A stretch of 64,000 nt of DNA from Panicum virgatum (taxonomy: Eukaryota; Streptophyta; Magnoliopsida; Poales; Poaceae): the NCBI RefSeq assembly GCF_016808335.1, contig NC_053139.1, forward strand, positions 36,167,954-36,231,953, given 5' to 3'. The stretch's first letter is position 1, and each line of letters starts with the position of its first letter. The notes beneath the pieces were generated by a model. It saw nothing but the letters and a program-made list of their open reading frames with translations. It searched no databases and had not been told where the DNA came from. Shown piece after piece: positions 11,052 to 22,231 of this stretch. Both the position numbers and the translations under genes were made by a program.

Positions 11052-11354
11052 GAGCACAGAGGTTATCATCCAGAAGAAAAATGAACGAAGAAAGGCCTCG
11101 CTTGGAAGCAAACGAGTGCAGGCAGCTTAGCCGAACAGACGGCTTACAAACATTCGCTAAACAAGAGTACAAGAGGATTACAAAAGGAAGCTTCTGTGCT
11201 TCAAAAAAAGAGATGTTCCTGTAGGGACACTATCGAACAGGCGGAAGGTCAAACGCCCAGGGCTGACGAGCATCAAAGAAGGGATGAAGGTGGGCCGGCG
11301 CACCACGCTGCCGAAGCAAGCAGAAGCAAGTAGGAGTGCAGATCATGGGGACGT

Positions 11355-13005
11355 TTAGGCCGCGCCAAGCGCGTCCTCCTCATCCAGCTCAGAGACCGGA
11401 TCACTGTCAGTAAGCAAGTCCAGATCTTGTTGAGGCACTCCGCAGGCATCCCCCATGAGGCGGAGGTCAGATACAGAGAAGTGACCAATATCAGCTGGGA
11501 TGGTCTCGAGGAGCTCGGTGGGGAGCGCAGAGGGGTGGGCAGGGGTAGAAGCAGGAGCGCGTTTACCCTCCAGCTTCCTCTTCTTGAGTCCCGTGGCTTT
11601 GTCCAGCATAGTGATAAAGCAAGGCGCTTCAGACGCCGCGAGGCGCGGGCTCCGTCGAGGAACGGGATCAGCGATCACCGGCGGATCGGAGGAGCCTGCA
11701 AGGGAGCCGGCGGGTCGCAAATCATCTCAGGGGCCAGCTCAGGAAACTCGGCGCCCGCAGCAGAGGCTCATGACCAACCGGAGGAAGAACAGGAGCAGGA
11801 TCATGGGCTATAAGAGCAGTAGCAGGCCGGACCAGCCCAGCAGCACTCGGGTCCAAAGGAAGAGGAGCACCACGGCAGATTGGCCAAGTAGAGAGCATGG
11901 TCGCACGCTGAGGGCCAACAGTCGAGATCCCGTGCAGTAGTCCCATGGAGGCAGTAGCGAAGTTGACCACATAAAGCCCACGAGAGCCACCACGTGGCGA
12001 GAAAGGAGTCAAGGGGACATGGTAGGAACCAGAATCCCCATCGCGGCCATGAACCGTGATGTTCGCCTAGCCCGGAGTAAGCAGAACCTGAACGGCAGTG
12101 GGGCGATGGAGAAGAGGCGCAGCTTGAACAGATGGAGCACCACTAGGGCGCTGTTGAAGGAAGGAGGGGGTGGTATTGTTAGGTGGTGTGAGGGAGTTGT
12201 GCGAGGCTGGAGGTGGGGAGGGGTTAGGAGAATCAGCATTCAGTGAGACGGACTCCCCCCCGTCAAGTTCCCCATCAGAATCTCCATCGGAGTCAGGGTC
12301 TGAATCAGAATCTGGACCATCAATGTCCTTCACATGGACCACATAAACCCGACCAACAGATCCAAAGCTGTCATGGTTTTTGAAGTTGACATGATGGGGA
12401 ATGTCGGCAAGTTGTTCAGCTTTGACCACTGTGATCACAGCAGAGTAGTCCATCCCAGAGAGGCAGATAGGATCAATGTAGTGGGGGTTGGCGAAAGGGG
12501 CAACACAGTGGATAATATGGTCCCTGTTCCAGTGCTCCAAGGGGTAATCTTCAATGGAAAGAGCAGCACAAATTTCATGCTGGAAGAGGAAGCGATTGTT
12601 TATTTCATTATGTCGCTCGAGCATGATAGTATGATCGAGGAAAGGGAGGGGTGCTCGCATCATGGTGTTCTCGCGGTCATGAACATCCCCAAAGATCAGC
12701 AGCTGTGAGCCGCGAGAGGAGGGAGCAAGCCGGACACGTGGGTTGACGCCATGGGTCTGCAGTGTGCGACGTACCACATGGGCCGGGGCGGTAGCAGGGG
12801 GCTCAGTGAAGGCAAAGGCGAGATGGTCGAAATGTGGCATGTCAACATGGGGCATGTAAGAGTTGACATAATCAGGGCGAGCAGGTGGTTCGAGATCTTC
12901 AGCGTCAGGGATCGTGGCAGAAGAGGAAAGGTGGGTGGACGAGTGAGTGGAAGCTGGCGGGAGACGGGAGGGGAGAAGGGAAGCCGTAGACAGAGCGAGG
13001 AACCT
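11355..13005 (-). pseudogene. LINE ORF1 C-terminal half
   Basis: The ORF at 12855-12067, extended upstream in frame to about 13000, contains a conserved block typical of grass LINE ORF1 proteins (LLIFGDVHDRENTMMRAP, HEICAALSIEDYPLEHWN, ICLSGMDYSAVITVVKAE). An acidic Asp/Ser/Gly stretch and a Pro-rich tail follow. A second piece at 11720-11355 carries RRSPRLAAS...MLDKATGLKKRKLEGKRAP, the usual C-terminal basic segment. ORF1 proteins bind the LINE RNA. Frameshifts separate the pieces. The N-terminal half lies beyond the insertion, at 17038-18486. Confidence 0.75.
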
Positions 13006-13007
13006 CC

Positions 13008-16000
13008 AAATTAATCCAGTTTAAGTGTGCGAATCATCACCATAAAAATAATTCCGGCTAACACACACTTCAAACAGAGTAATCCGACAGTCCAGTCAGG
13101 TAAAGTCCCGATGAAACCACTTGAGCGGCATTCGAAATCCAAAGCTTACATGCAACCCACGCGAAGGTGAGTCCAGAGAGTACAATATTTCACAAATATA
13201 TTACATTACAGAGTATTAACTTAATTATTACAAACCAAATTCGAAATCTCAGAAAGGTACTTGAAATTCAAATTGAAAGTAGTTCAGAGTTCAACTGCAG
13301 CGGAAAGAAAGCGAGTTCTAAACGACGATACAAGATGTCATGATGAAGCCCGCACATGATATCACTCGGCATTATCATCGTTGGCCGGAGTCGGATCGCA
13401 CTCCACCGACCAACCAGGAGGTAAAGTACACGGCCAAGTCAAACTAGCTATCTAATCTTCAAACATATCACCTGAAAACAAATTTGAGCCACAAACAAGA
13501 CTGAATATACTAATACTCAGCAAGGCTTACTCGACTATGGGTATACTTAGCCCACTACCTAGACATGCGAGGCTTTTGGCTGGACTGGTTTGTTTCACCG
13601 AAAAGCAACTAAGAATAAATCTTTAATTTTCGATTTTAGCTTCAATTCTAGTTCAATTAACCCTTCTAAGTGAGCATCTATCCAATAGCATACATGGTGG
13701 AAAACAATTATTTTTCATCATTAAACCATATTCATCATCATCATTGTTCCACTTCTTACTCTATGTGGCAAAAGGGTTAACCAGTCTCAATAACCGCGAG
13801 AAACAGACGATTTGAATCGAATTTGTTAACCTGGCCAGGCAGACCTAAACACACACATGGGAACCGAGTCCCCACGCAACATTTCCCCTTTTTTTTCCGG
13901 GTTGTGGATCAGGGTCACCATCCTCGACTACAGAGTACACAGACTCTGTACCCGCATGCGCGCGCATGAGAACCAGTTCAAAGAGGGTGAAAGTAAAGTC
14001 CACTCGTCGGTCCGATCAGGTACTTAAACTTACTAATTACCATATTTCTCGGCATGTGGTTAGTACGTTCAAACGCTTAACCACCACTGTCACATACTGC
14101 GGCCTTAACATTTTTCACTAAACAGACGGTGCATCAACAAGTACCATAGCTCCGCCCATGAACCTTATGATTGCAGCATGTAGTATACATTCAACTCCTA
14201 TAAGGTCGCGAGTGACAGGAAGTCACTCGAGTTCTACCGAATCATTAGCTTAGCTGTCTAGCGACCTAAACCTACTAGTGTTCAAACATAAGTACCTAGG
14301 ATCATGCAACTAAGGTTTCAATCAACTCCTGTAAACTTAAATGCACAAGTATATAGAAACAATAAGTTGCATAAAGTTGAAAGTAATAGGTCATATTCCG
14401 GGGCTTGCCTTCCTGAGCGTAGTCAGCCTTGGGCTCTTCCGAACTTTGGTTCGGGTCTTGTGCAGCTTCAGTTAGATTAATTTGAGCTTCACGCTGCTCA
14501 CTCTCGGACTCCGGCACCAGATCGTACGTACCGTCAGCGAGAGTAGTCGAATCTATATGAAATGCACATGCATGAGCTGTTGTGATGATAACAAGTTATC
14601 ATTTACTTCACTATAAAGTTGTAAAATATTTTATTTACATCTCCTTGGGCAATCGTTTATAGAGTATTATCTAGATTAACCATTTCACATTGAATAAGTG
14701 AGGGTTTTGCCTTTTCATAAAAGCTATTTTTCAAGAATAAACATGGATTATTCATAACTGCTGTTAAATATAGTTTCTGGTGCTGAGATTTTTATATAGA
14801 GTACTTTGCTTATACACAAACCTACTGTCAAAAATTTTCATCAAGCAGATTAATCATTAAAAATAGCGTAAGCTGCTACTACTAGAATCAAGATTAAATT
14901 GTACAGGCAAAACCATACGAGTACTAGTAACAAAACTTTAACTGAGTGTTGAGGATCTGATAATTAACCTATTGTGAATTTTTCAGCTTTAAAAGAGAAA
15001 CATACAAGGCATGAAAAATAAAGCAAGATATAGTGGCATAGATCAAGATTAATTTATACAGACTATTATACTGAGATACTGAGCCTCAAATTTTTACAAA
15101 GTAATTAGGTAAACATAATAGACCTATGGTCAAAATATTATGTTTTTCCAGGCATAGGAACTATTTTCCTTGATTTAATGTATTTCTACTTACTAAAAAT
15201 CATTTGGTCCAGTTGGGGTTAACTAAAAATTCTCAAACCTTTTCTGTAGAATCTAGGAACCAAACTAAAGGTACTGTAAAAGTTTGAATCCATCAATCTT
15301 AGCAGAACAAATTGGATAGATAAAACTATTTATCCTAGGCATACATCAAGTCCTAAATAAAATATATAGCTAGGAGTGTCAACTAGCTACCAAACTTTTA
15401 CACAAGTCTAACCTTTTAACATGTAACATACTGACCATAAATGATAGACATTCAATGGATACAACTTGAGATACAATAAAGGCTACATTTTCTTTGTATT
15501 TTAAATAGAGCAAAAACTATTCAGCAAAAGAAAAAGTACATGTAACAAAAGTTGTATATCTAGCCACAAGGATTCCAGAACACTTGAGTTTGTGTTTTTA
15601 TGATTTTTCTACAAATTTATATCGATTTTACAAATTTGCTGTTTTTGAAAATAAAGGAAAAAGAAAATGAAACTTTGCAGTTAGACCCCTGGATGTTTTT
15701 GTTTCCAAGCAATCGGGCCCTTGGCCGGACCTGGAACAGGGGAGGGTCGGGCGGCCGGATTCTGGCGAGGAAACTAGCCGGCGGCGTGGGGTAGGTGGGG
15801 GAAAAGGAAGAGGGCGTCGAGGCGCACCTGTGGGTGATCTCAGGGCTCGTGGGGATGGCCGGACGGGGTTCGCCGGCGTGAAGCAAGGGGCGGCGGTGGG
15901 TCTGGCCGGCGGCGACGGCGCTCCGACGGCCATGGGCGGAGGTGGTTGGGCTTGGGAGCTCCGTTGGGGCGAGGTGAAGCCGTTCCCGAGGTCAGTTGGA

Positions 16001-17037
16001 GCCGAGGAGGGCGAAGGAGGGGTCTCCATGGCGGGGTGGCATTCAGCGGCGGCAATGGCGAGCGGCGGCCGTGGCTAGCCGCGTTCCCGGCAAGCTGGTG
16101 GGTTGGGTGGTTGCCTAGTGGCTTGGAGAGGTGGAGTGGGTGGTAGCAAAAGCGCCTAGGTGGTTGGTCGAGGTCGGGGCGGTGCGGGAGTGGGTGCTCG
16201 GTGTGGAGGGCGAGCTCGGCGGCGCATGGCTTGGCAGCGGCTCGGCCATGCCGCGGGGAGGAAGAAAGCAGGGGGAAGAGAGGAGGGGGCTCGGGCGGGC
16301 GTGGGGAGGCGATGCCGGGATGATGGGTTGGCTCGGCGCGGTAGCAGGGGCATAGGGGGCTCGACGGCCGTGGGCGGGCGTCGCGATGTGCGCGCGCCGG
16401 GTGCGTGTGTCGTCGAGCGGCCGTCGGGGCGTGGCGTGCTCGCTGAGCACAGCGTCAGCGGCAGTGCAAGCGCGGTGGCAGCAGCGGCGATGCAACATGG
16501 CTGCGCTGCCCTGGCTGAGGAAGCGAGCAGGCGCGCGTGCAGCTGCGACATGATGGGCTCGGCTCTGCTCCGCACTCGAGTGCAGGGAAGGAAGAGAGAG
16601 AGGAGGAGAGAAGAAAGGAGAGACAGCCGGCTTCAAATCAAATTTTCACAAGATTGTGTGAAAACTCAAAACAACATTTTCAAAAATTTCAATTTTTGTT
16701 TCAGTCAAAACTTCATCTGAGTTACGGTTTGGAAGAAAATTTAAAATTTCAAAAGCTAGGACTTGAAGGACTTGTCATTGTTTGAAATGTCCTATTTTCA
16801 TCATGACTCAACATATGTTTTTGTAGGTTAGGTGAAATGAGTAGTGTGCTCCTATTTGCGAGGCTGGTTTGTGTTGATTTGAAAGCTATAAAGAGGTACT
16901 CTGTGAATACACACATATACTCACACATGCATACATAAATACAAGAAATGCATTATTTTAATTTAATCTTGGTTATTATGCATGATGTCCTGTTTAATTC
17001 CTCATTTTAATGTTTTTAAAATACCCGGGGTGTCACA
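13008..17037 (-). mobile_element. Coding-free giant LTR-like element splitting LINE ORF1
   Basis: On the minus strand it starts TGTGACACCCCGGG, like the start TGTAACATCCCGG of the 5.5 kb element at 38310-43776. It is about 4 kb with no recognisable protein. It is AT-rich over 13.0-15.7 kb and GC-rich over 15.7-16.65 kb, the same compositional layout as the other element. LINE ORF1 continues on both sides. The right end (CA at 17036-17037) is clear. The left end near 13008 is approximate because the candidate TSD (CCTCC versus CCTGT) matches at only 3 of 5 bases. It is most likely an old solo LTR of a large-LTR family. Confidence 0.6.
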
Positions 17038-18486
17038 CCTGTGGGAGAACTAGTGGCAGCAGGACCCATGGGCGATTGAGGTAGAGGCAGGGCATCCAGG
17101 TCATACGACAAGCCAGAGGCAAGGGGGACAGCGATGAAAGATGGTGCAGGTCCAAACTCCGGCGAGGAATGCTCCCCACTATTCACCTGGCAAGCGGAGG
17201 AAGCGGAGGTTTGCATCTCCGAGCTGCACAAGTCGGTGGGGTTAGGCGATAAAGACAGAGAGGGAGAAGAAGAGGAGGGGGAGGTGGAGGGCGCGAGGCC
17301 TGTGCCTTGGATCTGCAATACCTTTCAGTGTGCCCAAAACACCAGCACCGCCGGCAGCGAATAGGATCCCGACAGCGGTCGATCTTGTAGTCGAGGGCTA
17401 AACACTGGAAGCAGTGCCTCCAAAGATCTAAAGGAGGGGGACGGGAGGGAGATGGAGAGGGGGGTGGTTAAAGGTTGGAGCCGCAGCCACTGCCCGAGCA
17501 AAGGTTAGGGCAGTCGTCGCCAAAGCATCGTCGGCGTCGGCAAAAGCTTGCGGCATTTGGCGCGGAGCACTCTTTGGCTTAGAGTTCTGGTGCTCGGTGT
17601 GGCGCACAGCTGGGGGAGAGGTGGGAGGGTTGCTTGATTCGCTGGACTCGGTGCAGGGTGAAAACCCAAGTATACCTCTGGCGAGTGGGCCAGACAAACA
17701 AAGGCAACGAGCTCCTTTGGAAGGACCGGGTTTAGGGGTAGAGTGCGGTCGTAAAGAAGGGGATCCGTCCTCACCAGCACTGAGGTAATCACCACTTTGG
17801 GCAAAAGAAGGCCAACCTTGTCCAACCCCGGCGACCACCTGCGAGCTTGGGCGCGGCCGTGGACCCAGGATCGAGGGGAAAGCGGGGCGAAAGAGGTCTG
17901 AGTTTGAATTTTGAATGCAACGGACAGCGTCCTCCAGAACGGGATGGAAAAGGAGCACCACCCCATCATGGAGGAGGTCGGTGAGGGAGACGATGAAGGC
18001 AGCTACCAAGGGGGAGGAGACGACGGAGGAGAAGATGTACGGTTGAATTTCACTAACCCGAAGATGATCCGGACCATTACCCAGCCAAAAAAGCAACGCA
18101 TCAAGCACAAACATCAGGGGGGAGGAGGTGGAAGCAGGGGTTACCGAGAACCAGATTGTAGTCGCGAGGGCAGCCGTTGGGGACGACGGGGAGAGTAGAT
18201 CCGCGCACACAGGAGAGTGGAACAGCTCCAGAACCAGGTCGATGAAGAGAGAGCTCGGGGTCGTCGCTCGGCGCCAGGCAGTCGCAAGTAGCGATCGCAG
18301 CTTGGGGAAAACAGCCACGGAGAGGAAACAAGGTGAGGTGATTGGGACGGGGAGGTGTGGGCATGGGAGCAGGGTCGCCGGAGAGGGGGACGACGAGGCC
18401 GCGCTCGGCCGGAGGTAGGAGGAAGTGGCGGCGGCGGGTTCTGGTGGGGGCGCCGGAGGAGGGGTCGCTGAGGGGGCGGCCATCAT
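17038..18486 (-). pseudogene. LINE ORF1 N-terminal half with zinc knuckle
   Basis: It starts at ATG 18486 (MMAAPSATPPPAPP) with an open frame to 17428. In another frame at about 17420-17310 there is a Cys-rich segment, HCFQCLALDYKIDRCRDPIRC, followed by CRRCWCFGHTERYC, an exact C-x2-C-x4-H-x4-C knuckle. A third frame (17318-17038) continues with Ser/Pro-rich sequence up to the inserted element. Zinc knuckles in plant LINE ORF1 bind RNA. The three frames show at least two frameshifts. Confidence 0.72.
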
Positions 18487-18520
18487 GCCGAACCTCTGAG
18501 TCTGTAATTTGGAATTTTAG

Positions 18521-18932
18521 ATTAATGATCTAATTATACTACTGGAATAATAAGATTTTACCATTACAACAATCATTTTTTTGGACGAACAACAATAAAA
18601 ATATAACTTAGCATATTTAAATTCCATGGCACAATCCAATTAGTTTGTTCGAATAACAAAATAAAAGAAGAAAAATTACTAATGTAACAACCCAAAGATA
18701 TATCAACAGTTTTAATTGGGATTTGGGATTATTGGTTTAATTTGTTTACCCCACGTTGCTACGCTGCTCCGCAGCAATGCAGTGCACCCGGCGCGCTTCC
18801 CTGCTCGATCACAAGCTTGCGGGGCAGCTGGGCTGAACCTGGGCTGCAGCGCACCCAACTCCTGATCCACCGCTGCAGGAGCAGAGAGAGTGTGACAGTG
18901 AAGTGGGCCACTCGGGGAGTGAACACGACTTC
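18521..18932. other. Intergenic stretch, no feature seen
   Basis: AT-rich to 18730, then a short moderately GC-rich part. I see no coding, RNA or repeat signature. Confidence 0.5.
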
Positions 18933-19169
18933 GGGTGTGTTTAGTTGGTGAAAAGTTTAGATTTAAGTACTGTAGTATTTTTCGTTGTTACTTGATAAAT
19001 AATATCTAATTATAAACTAATTAGATTTAAAAAATTCATTTCGTGCTAATCAGTTAGGCTGTGTAATTAGCTATTTTTTCAACTATATTTAATACTCTAT
19101 GTATATATCTAAAAAGTTGATGTGATAGGTACTGTAAGAATTTTTTTTAGAAACTAACTAAACAGTGCC
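18933..19169. mobile_element. MITE with GGGTGTGTTTAGTT ends
   Basis: The left end GGGTGTGTTTAGTTGGTG pairs with the right end, whose reverse complement is GGCACTGTTTAGTTAGT. It is about 237 bp, AT-rich and non-coding. The ends resemble Tourist-type (PIF/Harbinger) MITEs of grasses. I could not fix a TSD. Confidence 0.6.
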
Positions 19170-19286
19170 TTCCTATTTTTCTCGCCAAGCCAAACACGGC
19201 GTAGACGCAACACGTCTCAACGAACCCAATCCCCACCACCATTGTCGCCGCAAAAACTCCTCTACTGCTAACATTCATTCATTCTC

Positions 19287-19589
19287 GGGTCGTGTTTGGT
19301 TAGAGTGAAAAAAATTTCACGAAAAAAAAATCTTGTGTGCATGTAGTGTTAAATAAATCTGTTTATAAAATTTTTTTATAGATAGGTGTAATTTTACGAG
19401 CCGAACAAATAAGTCTAATTAATCTATAATTAGATACAGTAATACTACAGTAAGCTCGTTAGATTCGTCTCACGATTTACAGCCCATCCATGAAAAAAAA
19501 ATTTATAAATAGACTTCATTTAATACTCTATAAATGTGTCAAAATATTTGATGTGATTTTTTTTTTCGTTTACGAGATTTACGGATAAA
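19287..19589. mobile_element. Partial MITE with GGGTCGTGTTTGGTT end
   Basis: The left end is clear, and the interior CGAGCC...TCTAATTAATCTATAATTAG resembles grass MITE interiors. No matching right end is visible before the next MITE starts at 19590, so the right end is lost or degenerate. Confidence 0.45.
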
Positions 19590-19931
19590 GGCCGTGTTTG
19601 GTTGCTTGGTTGCGCGTTTTAAAAATTTTGAAAAATCATCTTTTTACGTTTGAAGTACTAAACATAAACTAATCATAAAAATAATTACAGAACTCGTCTG
19701 TAAATCACGAGACGAATCTAATGAGCCTAACCAATCCGGCATTATAGGTTGTTACTGTAGCATTACTGTAACAATTTAGCATCTAATTACAGCCTAATTA
19801 TGTTCATTAGATTCGTCTCACCATTTACAAACAGCAGTCGTAATGCGTTTTTTATTTCGTCTAGATTTAAATTTCCATACAAATGCCGGAAAAAAAATTT
19901 GAAATTTAAAATTTTGCATCCAAACACGGCC
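19590..19931. mobile_element. MITE with GGCCGTGTTTGG inverted ends
   Basis: The ends GGCCGTGTTTGG and CCAAACACGGCC are perfect 12-bp inverted repeats enclosing 342 bp of non-coding DNA. Flanks AAA on both sides may be a 3-bp TSD. It sits directly against the partial MITE to its left. Confidence 0.75.
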
Positions 19932-20219
19932 AAAGATTAGAGCCTTACAACCAAACCATACGAACAGTTGGTGACACCGACGACCAAACAATGCAGCAGC
20001 AGCTTTATTTGCAGCCACGTCGCACGCATCAGACAACCACACGCAACAGTTGATCCACCCACTGGACTGGAGAGAACAAGAACAGCTGCGCGCATGGCAG
20101 CCACACGTCTGAGTCTCACCCACCCGCAGCAGCATCTATCCGCGGAGCCGATCGATGATGGATCCGTGGTCCGTGGATCCGCTCCCCTACTACTACTCGA
20201 TGCCGTACGAACGGGATTC
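19932..20219. other. Spacer between MITE and GST 3' region
   Basis: Mixed composition. No gene or element ends seen. Confidence 0.4.
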
Positions 20220-20452
20220 TCTGAAGTAGTGAAGCAAAGTCAGCCAGTACTGTAGCGGCGACTTTCGGTGCATTTCCGGCCGTCAGATGGACAGGATTGA
20301 TCGCTACAGTACCCATGCTACAATGCAAAACAGTACCTTTTCGAACAGTGCTCTCGTGAACAGTGACTGCTACAGTGATTTACGGTAGGGAACACTGTTC
20401 ATCCAGACTCATAATACTGTTTATCTTCGTGACTTTGCTTCGTCAAGTCAGT
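20220..20452. mobile_element. Inverted-repeat element at GST 3' end
   Basis: GAAGCAAAGTCA near 20231-20242 is repeated inverted as TGACTTTGCTTC near 20430-20441, within longer imperfect arms. The interior is packed with ACTGT/ACAGT words (GCTACAGT, GAACAGTG, TGCTACA). It overlaps the last about 18 codons and the stop of the GST ORF. It is probably a short MITE. The exact ends and TSD are unresolved. Confidence 0.5.
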
Positions 20453-21142
20453 GAAGTTGAACCCGATGCCGTAGTGCTTCTTGAGCATGGTGATGAACTC
20501 GTCCACCTTCCCCGGCGGGTGGAGGCTCCCGGCGACGCTCTCCCTCCCCTCGCACCGCCGCGCCCACGCCGCCAGCCTCGGCACGGCCGCCTCCACGCTG
20601 AACTCCCCGTACCTCTCGTAGCTGGGCAGCCACGGCACGAAGGGAGCGACCGCGACGTCCACGAACCCGAACTCCTCGCCGCCGAAGAACGGCTTGCCCC
20701 CGAGCTCGCTGTCGAGGTTGGCGAGCACCTGCAGCAGCTCGGCGCGCGCCTGCGCCCGCGCCTCGCCCTTGAGCTTCCAGAGCCGCGTACCGAGCTCGTA
20801 GACCTTGTCGGAGTAGGCGGCCCAGAAGCGGGCCTGCGCGCGCGCGTAGGGGTCGGCGGGGAGGAGGAGCTTGCCGGAGGAGCCTTGATTCGGGAAGGCC
20901 TCGTCGAGGTAGTTGAGGATGACGAGGGACTCGCAGACGGGGCGGCCGTCGTGGAGGAGGACGGGGATCTTTTTGTGGATGGGGTTGGAGCGGAGGAGGA
21001 GGTCGCTCTTGGCGCCGAGGAGTTCCTGCTCGGAGTAGTCGTAGGGGATGCCCTTCTCCGCCAGCGCGATGCGGCAGCGCTGCCCGAACGGGCTCACCCA
21101 GAAGTCCAGCAGCACCAGGCCCTCGTTCTTCTCCTCCGCCAT
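20399..21142 (-). CDS. Tau-class glutathione S-transferase
   Basis: The ORF is 247 aa. The N-terminal thioredoxin fold (about 1-90) has LLDFWVSPFGQRCRIALAEKG with the tau/phi catalytic Ser, KIPVLLHDGRPVCESLVILNYLDEAF including the glutathione-binding ESxxI motif, and LLPADPYARAQARFWAAYSDK at the start of the all-helical C-domain. FGFVDVAVAPFVPWL is the conserved tau C-domain block. Tau GSTs are cytosolic enzymes that conjugate glutathione to xenobiotics such as herbicides and to stress metabolites. The start fits the family, and a TATA box lies about 100 bp upstream. Two oddities stand out. There is no intron where tau genes usually have one. The last about 18 residues (after MLKKHYGIGFN) look foreign and lie in an inverted-repeat element, so the native stop was probably displaced. 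It is likely functional. Confidence 0.9.
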   Translation of the reverse strand: MAEEKNEGLVLLDFWVSPFGQRCRIALAEKGIPYDYSEQELLGAKSDLLLRSNPIHKKIPVLLHDGRPVCESLVILNYLDEAFPNQGSSGKLLLPADPYARAQARFWAAYSDKVYELGTRLWKLKGEARAQARAELLQVLANLDSELGGKPFFGGEEFGFVDVAVAPFVPWLPSYERYGEFSVEAAVPRLAAWARRCEGRESVAGSLHPPGKVDEFITMLKKHYGIGFNFTDLTKQSHEDKQYYESG

Positions 21143-21239
21143 TGCTGCCAGCGGCTGGATCGGCTAGCAAATGGCAATAGCTGCTCTCTTTCTTTTTCTT
21201 GGATTGGATGCTGTGGAGAGTGCGAGGACGCAGGGTCTT

Positions 21240-21249
21240 CTTTATAGGG
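21240..21249 (-). promoter_or_regulatory. TATA box of the GST gene
   Basis: The minus strand reads CCCTATAAAG, 98 bp before the ATG. A pyrimidine/purine-mixed leader with AAGAAAAAGAAAGAGAG follows, as in many plant 5' UTRs. Confidence 0.7.
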
Positions 21250-21259
21250 GAGGAGAGCT

Positions 21260-21597
21260 AGGTAGATTGATGGCACTTTATTTGTGACGGAGGGGTCGAT
21301 GCGCATTGCATTATTGAGGGCAGCCGCAAAGGGCCGATAGTGCTCACGTCGGAGAGAGAATAGAGAGAGAGAGAAAATTGTCGCTACATGTGGCTAGAGT
21401 CGGCAGCACGCCGCCCCCGGTCCCTTTTCTTGCCCCGAGCCAGCTTCCGTGAGGAAGAGAGATGAGGCTGAAAATATTAAATAATTTCTGACTAATATGT
21501 TTTACATTAATTTATTATTTCTGACTAATATGTTGTCTATAATATTTACTATATTCTATATGAACACTGCTGCTATAGAAAGCAACTTACTATAATT
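21260..21597. other. Upstream region of the GST gene
   Basis: A GA microsatellite (about 21353-21375) and AT-rich sequence. No other gene or element ends seen. Confidence 0.4.
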
Positions 21598-21613
21598 ATT
21601 GCGGGTGAGAGCT

Positions 21614-21949
21614 CAAAAACTCGACCTGTTAGGGCCTAGGCGTCCGAGCATTATTATAAGAAGGAGATCTTCTAACGCAGATCGAGAAATCTTCCGAATC
21701 CCGGCTCTTTCTAATTTTGAGTCTGGTACCATCTCCTGAAACTGTTACCCGGACCGGGACCGTTACCCACTGGGTCAGGAAACCGTGACGCCAGGCTGGG
21801 CCAGACTGACTACACAACTCAAGCTATCAGAAGCACAGCGAGGAAGATTTTTTCCCACAGGCGAAGAAATTCGACCCAGTGGAAATTCGAACCCCCAGCT
21901 ATGGAATGCCGCCGGTTGCTTCGCACCACTCGGACTAACAACCTTACGC
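21614..21949 (-). mobile_element. tRNA-derived SINE with 16-bp TSD
   Basis: It is flanked by perfect direct repeats ATTGCGGGTGAGAGCT (21598-21613 and 21950-21965). On the minus strand the 5' part has a pol III A-box-like TAGTCCGAGTGG and a B box GGTTCGAATTTC about 45 bp later, resembling a Ser/Leu-type tRNA. The 336-bp element ends in GGTCGAGTTTTTG, a short T tail as in many plant SINEs. The perfect TSD indicates a relatively recent insertion driven by a LINE. Confidence 0.88.
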
Positions 21950-21965
21950 ATTGCGGGTGAGAGCT

Positions 21966-22231
21966 AGATCAGCGGCCTCGTCGGGTACCGACGTGTCCGT
22001 GAGCGATCGAGCGAGGAGGCAAGCGCCGTGCCACGTGGTAGAAGGTGGGTGGCGAGCGAGCTGACATGGCGTCCATGCCGCGCGCGAAGGGACGCGACGA
22101 CGCCGAGCAACGAGGACGGAGCAGCTCATCTGTCGGAGCAAGAACTAGTATAGTACTAGCTGCTAGCAGCCTAGCACATGATAGTTGTCCATCTTGTTCC
22201 GACCAATAATAACCGGTACCGATAGAGAATT
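21966..22231. other. Spacer
   Basis: No gene or repeat structure recognised. Confidence 0.4.

Larger units (their letters stand above)
2434..18520 (-). mobile_element. L1-like LINE, interrupted by a copia element and a giant LTR element
   Basis: The pieces are, in minus-strand order: ORF1 N-terminus (18486-17038), ORF1 C-terminus (about 13005-11355), ORF2 endonuclease (11051-9756), ORF2 reverse transcriptase (9725-8248), and after the copia insertion the RT C-terminus with zinc-binding domain (3335-2533). Without the insertions the LINE is about 7 kb, a normal full length. Both ORFs carry frameshifts and stops, so it is dead. The 5' end lies near 18.5 kb and the 3' end near 2.43 kb. I could not identify a TSD. 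Confidence 0.8.

Noticed and set aside
11427..11940. Plus-strand ORFs of 128-146 aa
   Set aside because: Antisense shadows of the LINE ORF1 C-terminus on the minus strand.
15628..16720. ORFs of 130-190 aa on both strands
   Set aside because: Low-complexity translations of the GC-rich part of the giant LTR-like element.
20363..21247. Plus-strand 294-aa ORF and a minus-strand 240-aa ORF in another frame
   Set aside because: Shadows of the GST gene created by its high GC content. Only the 20399-21142 frame shows GST motifs.
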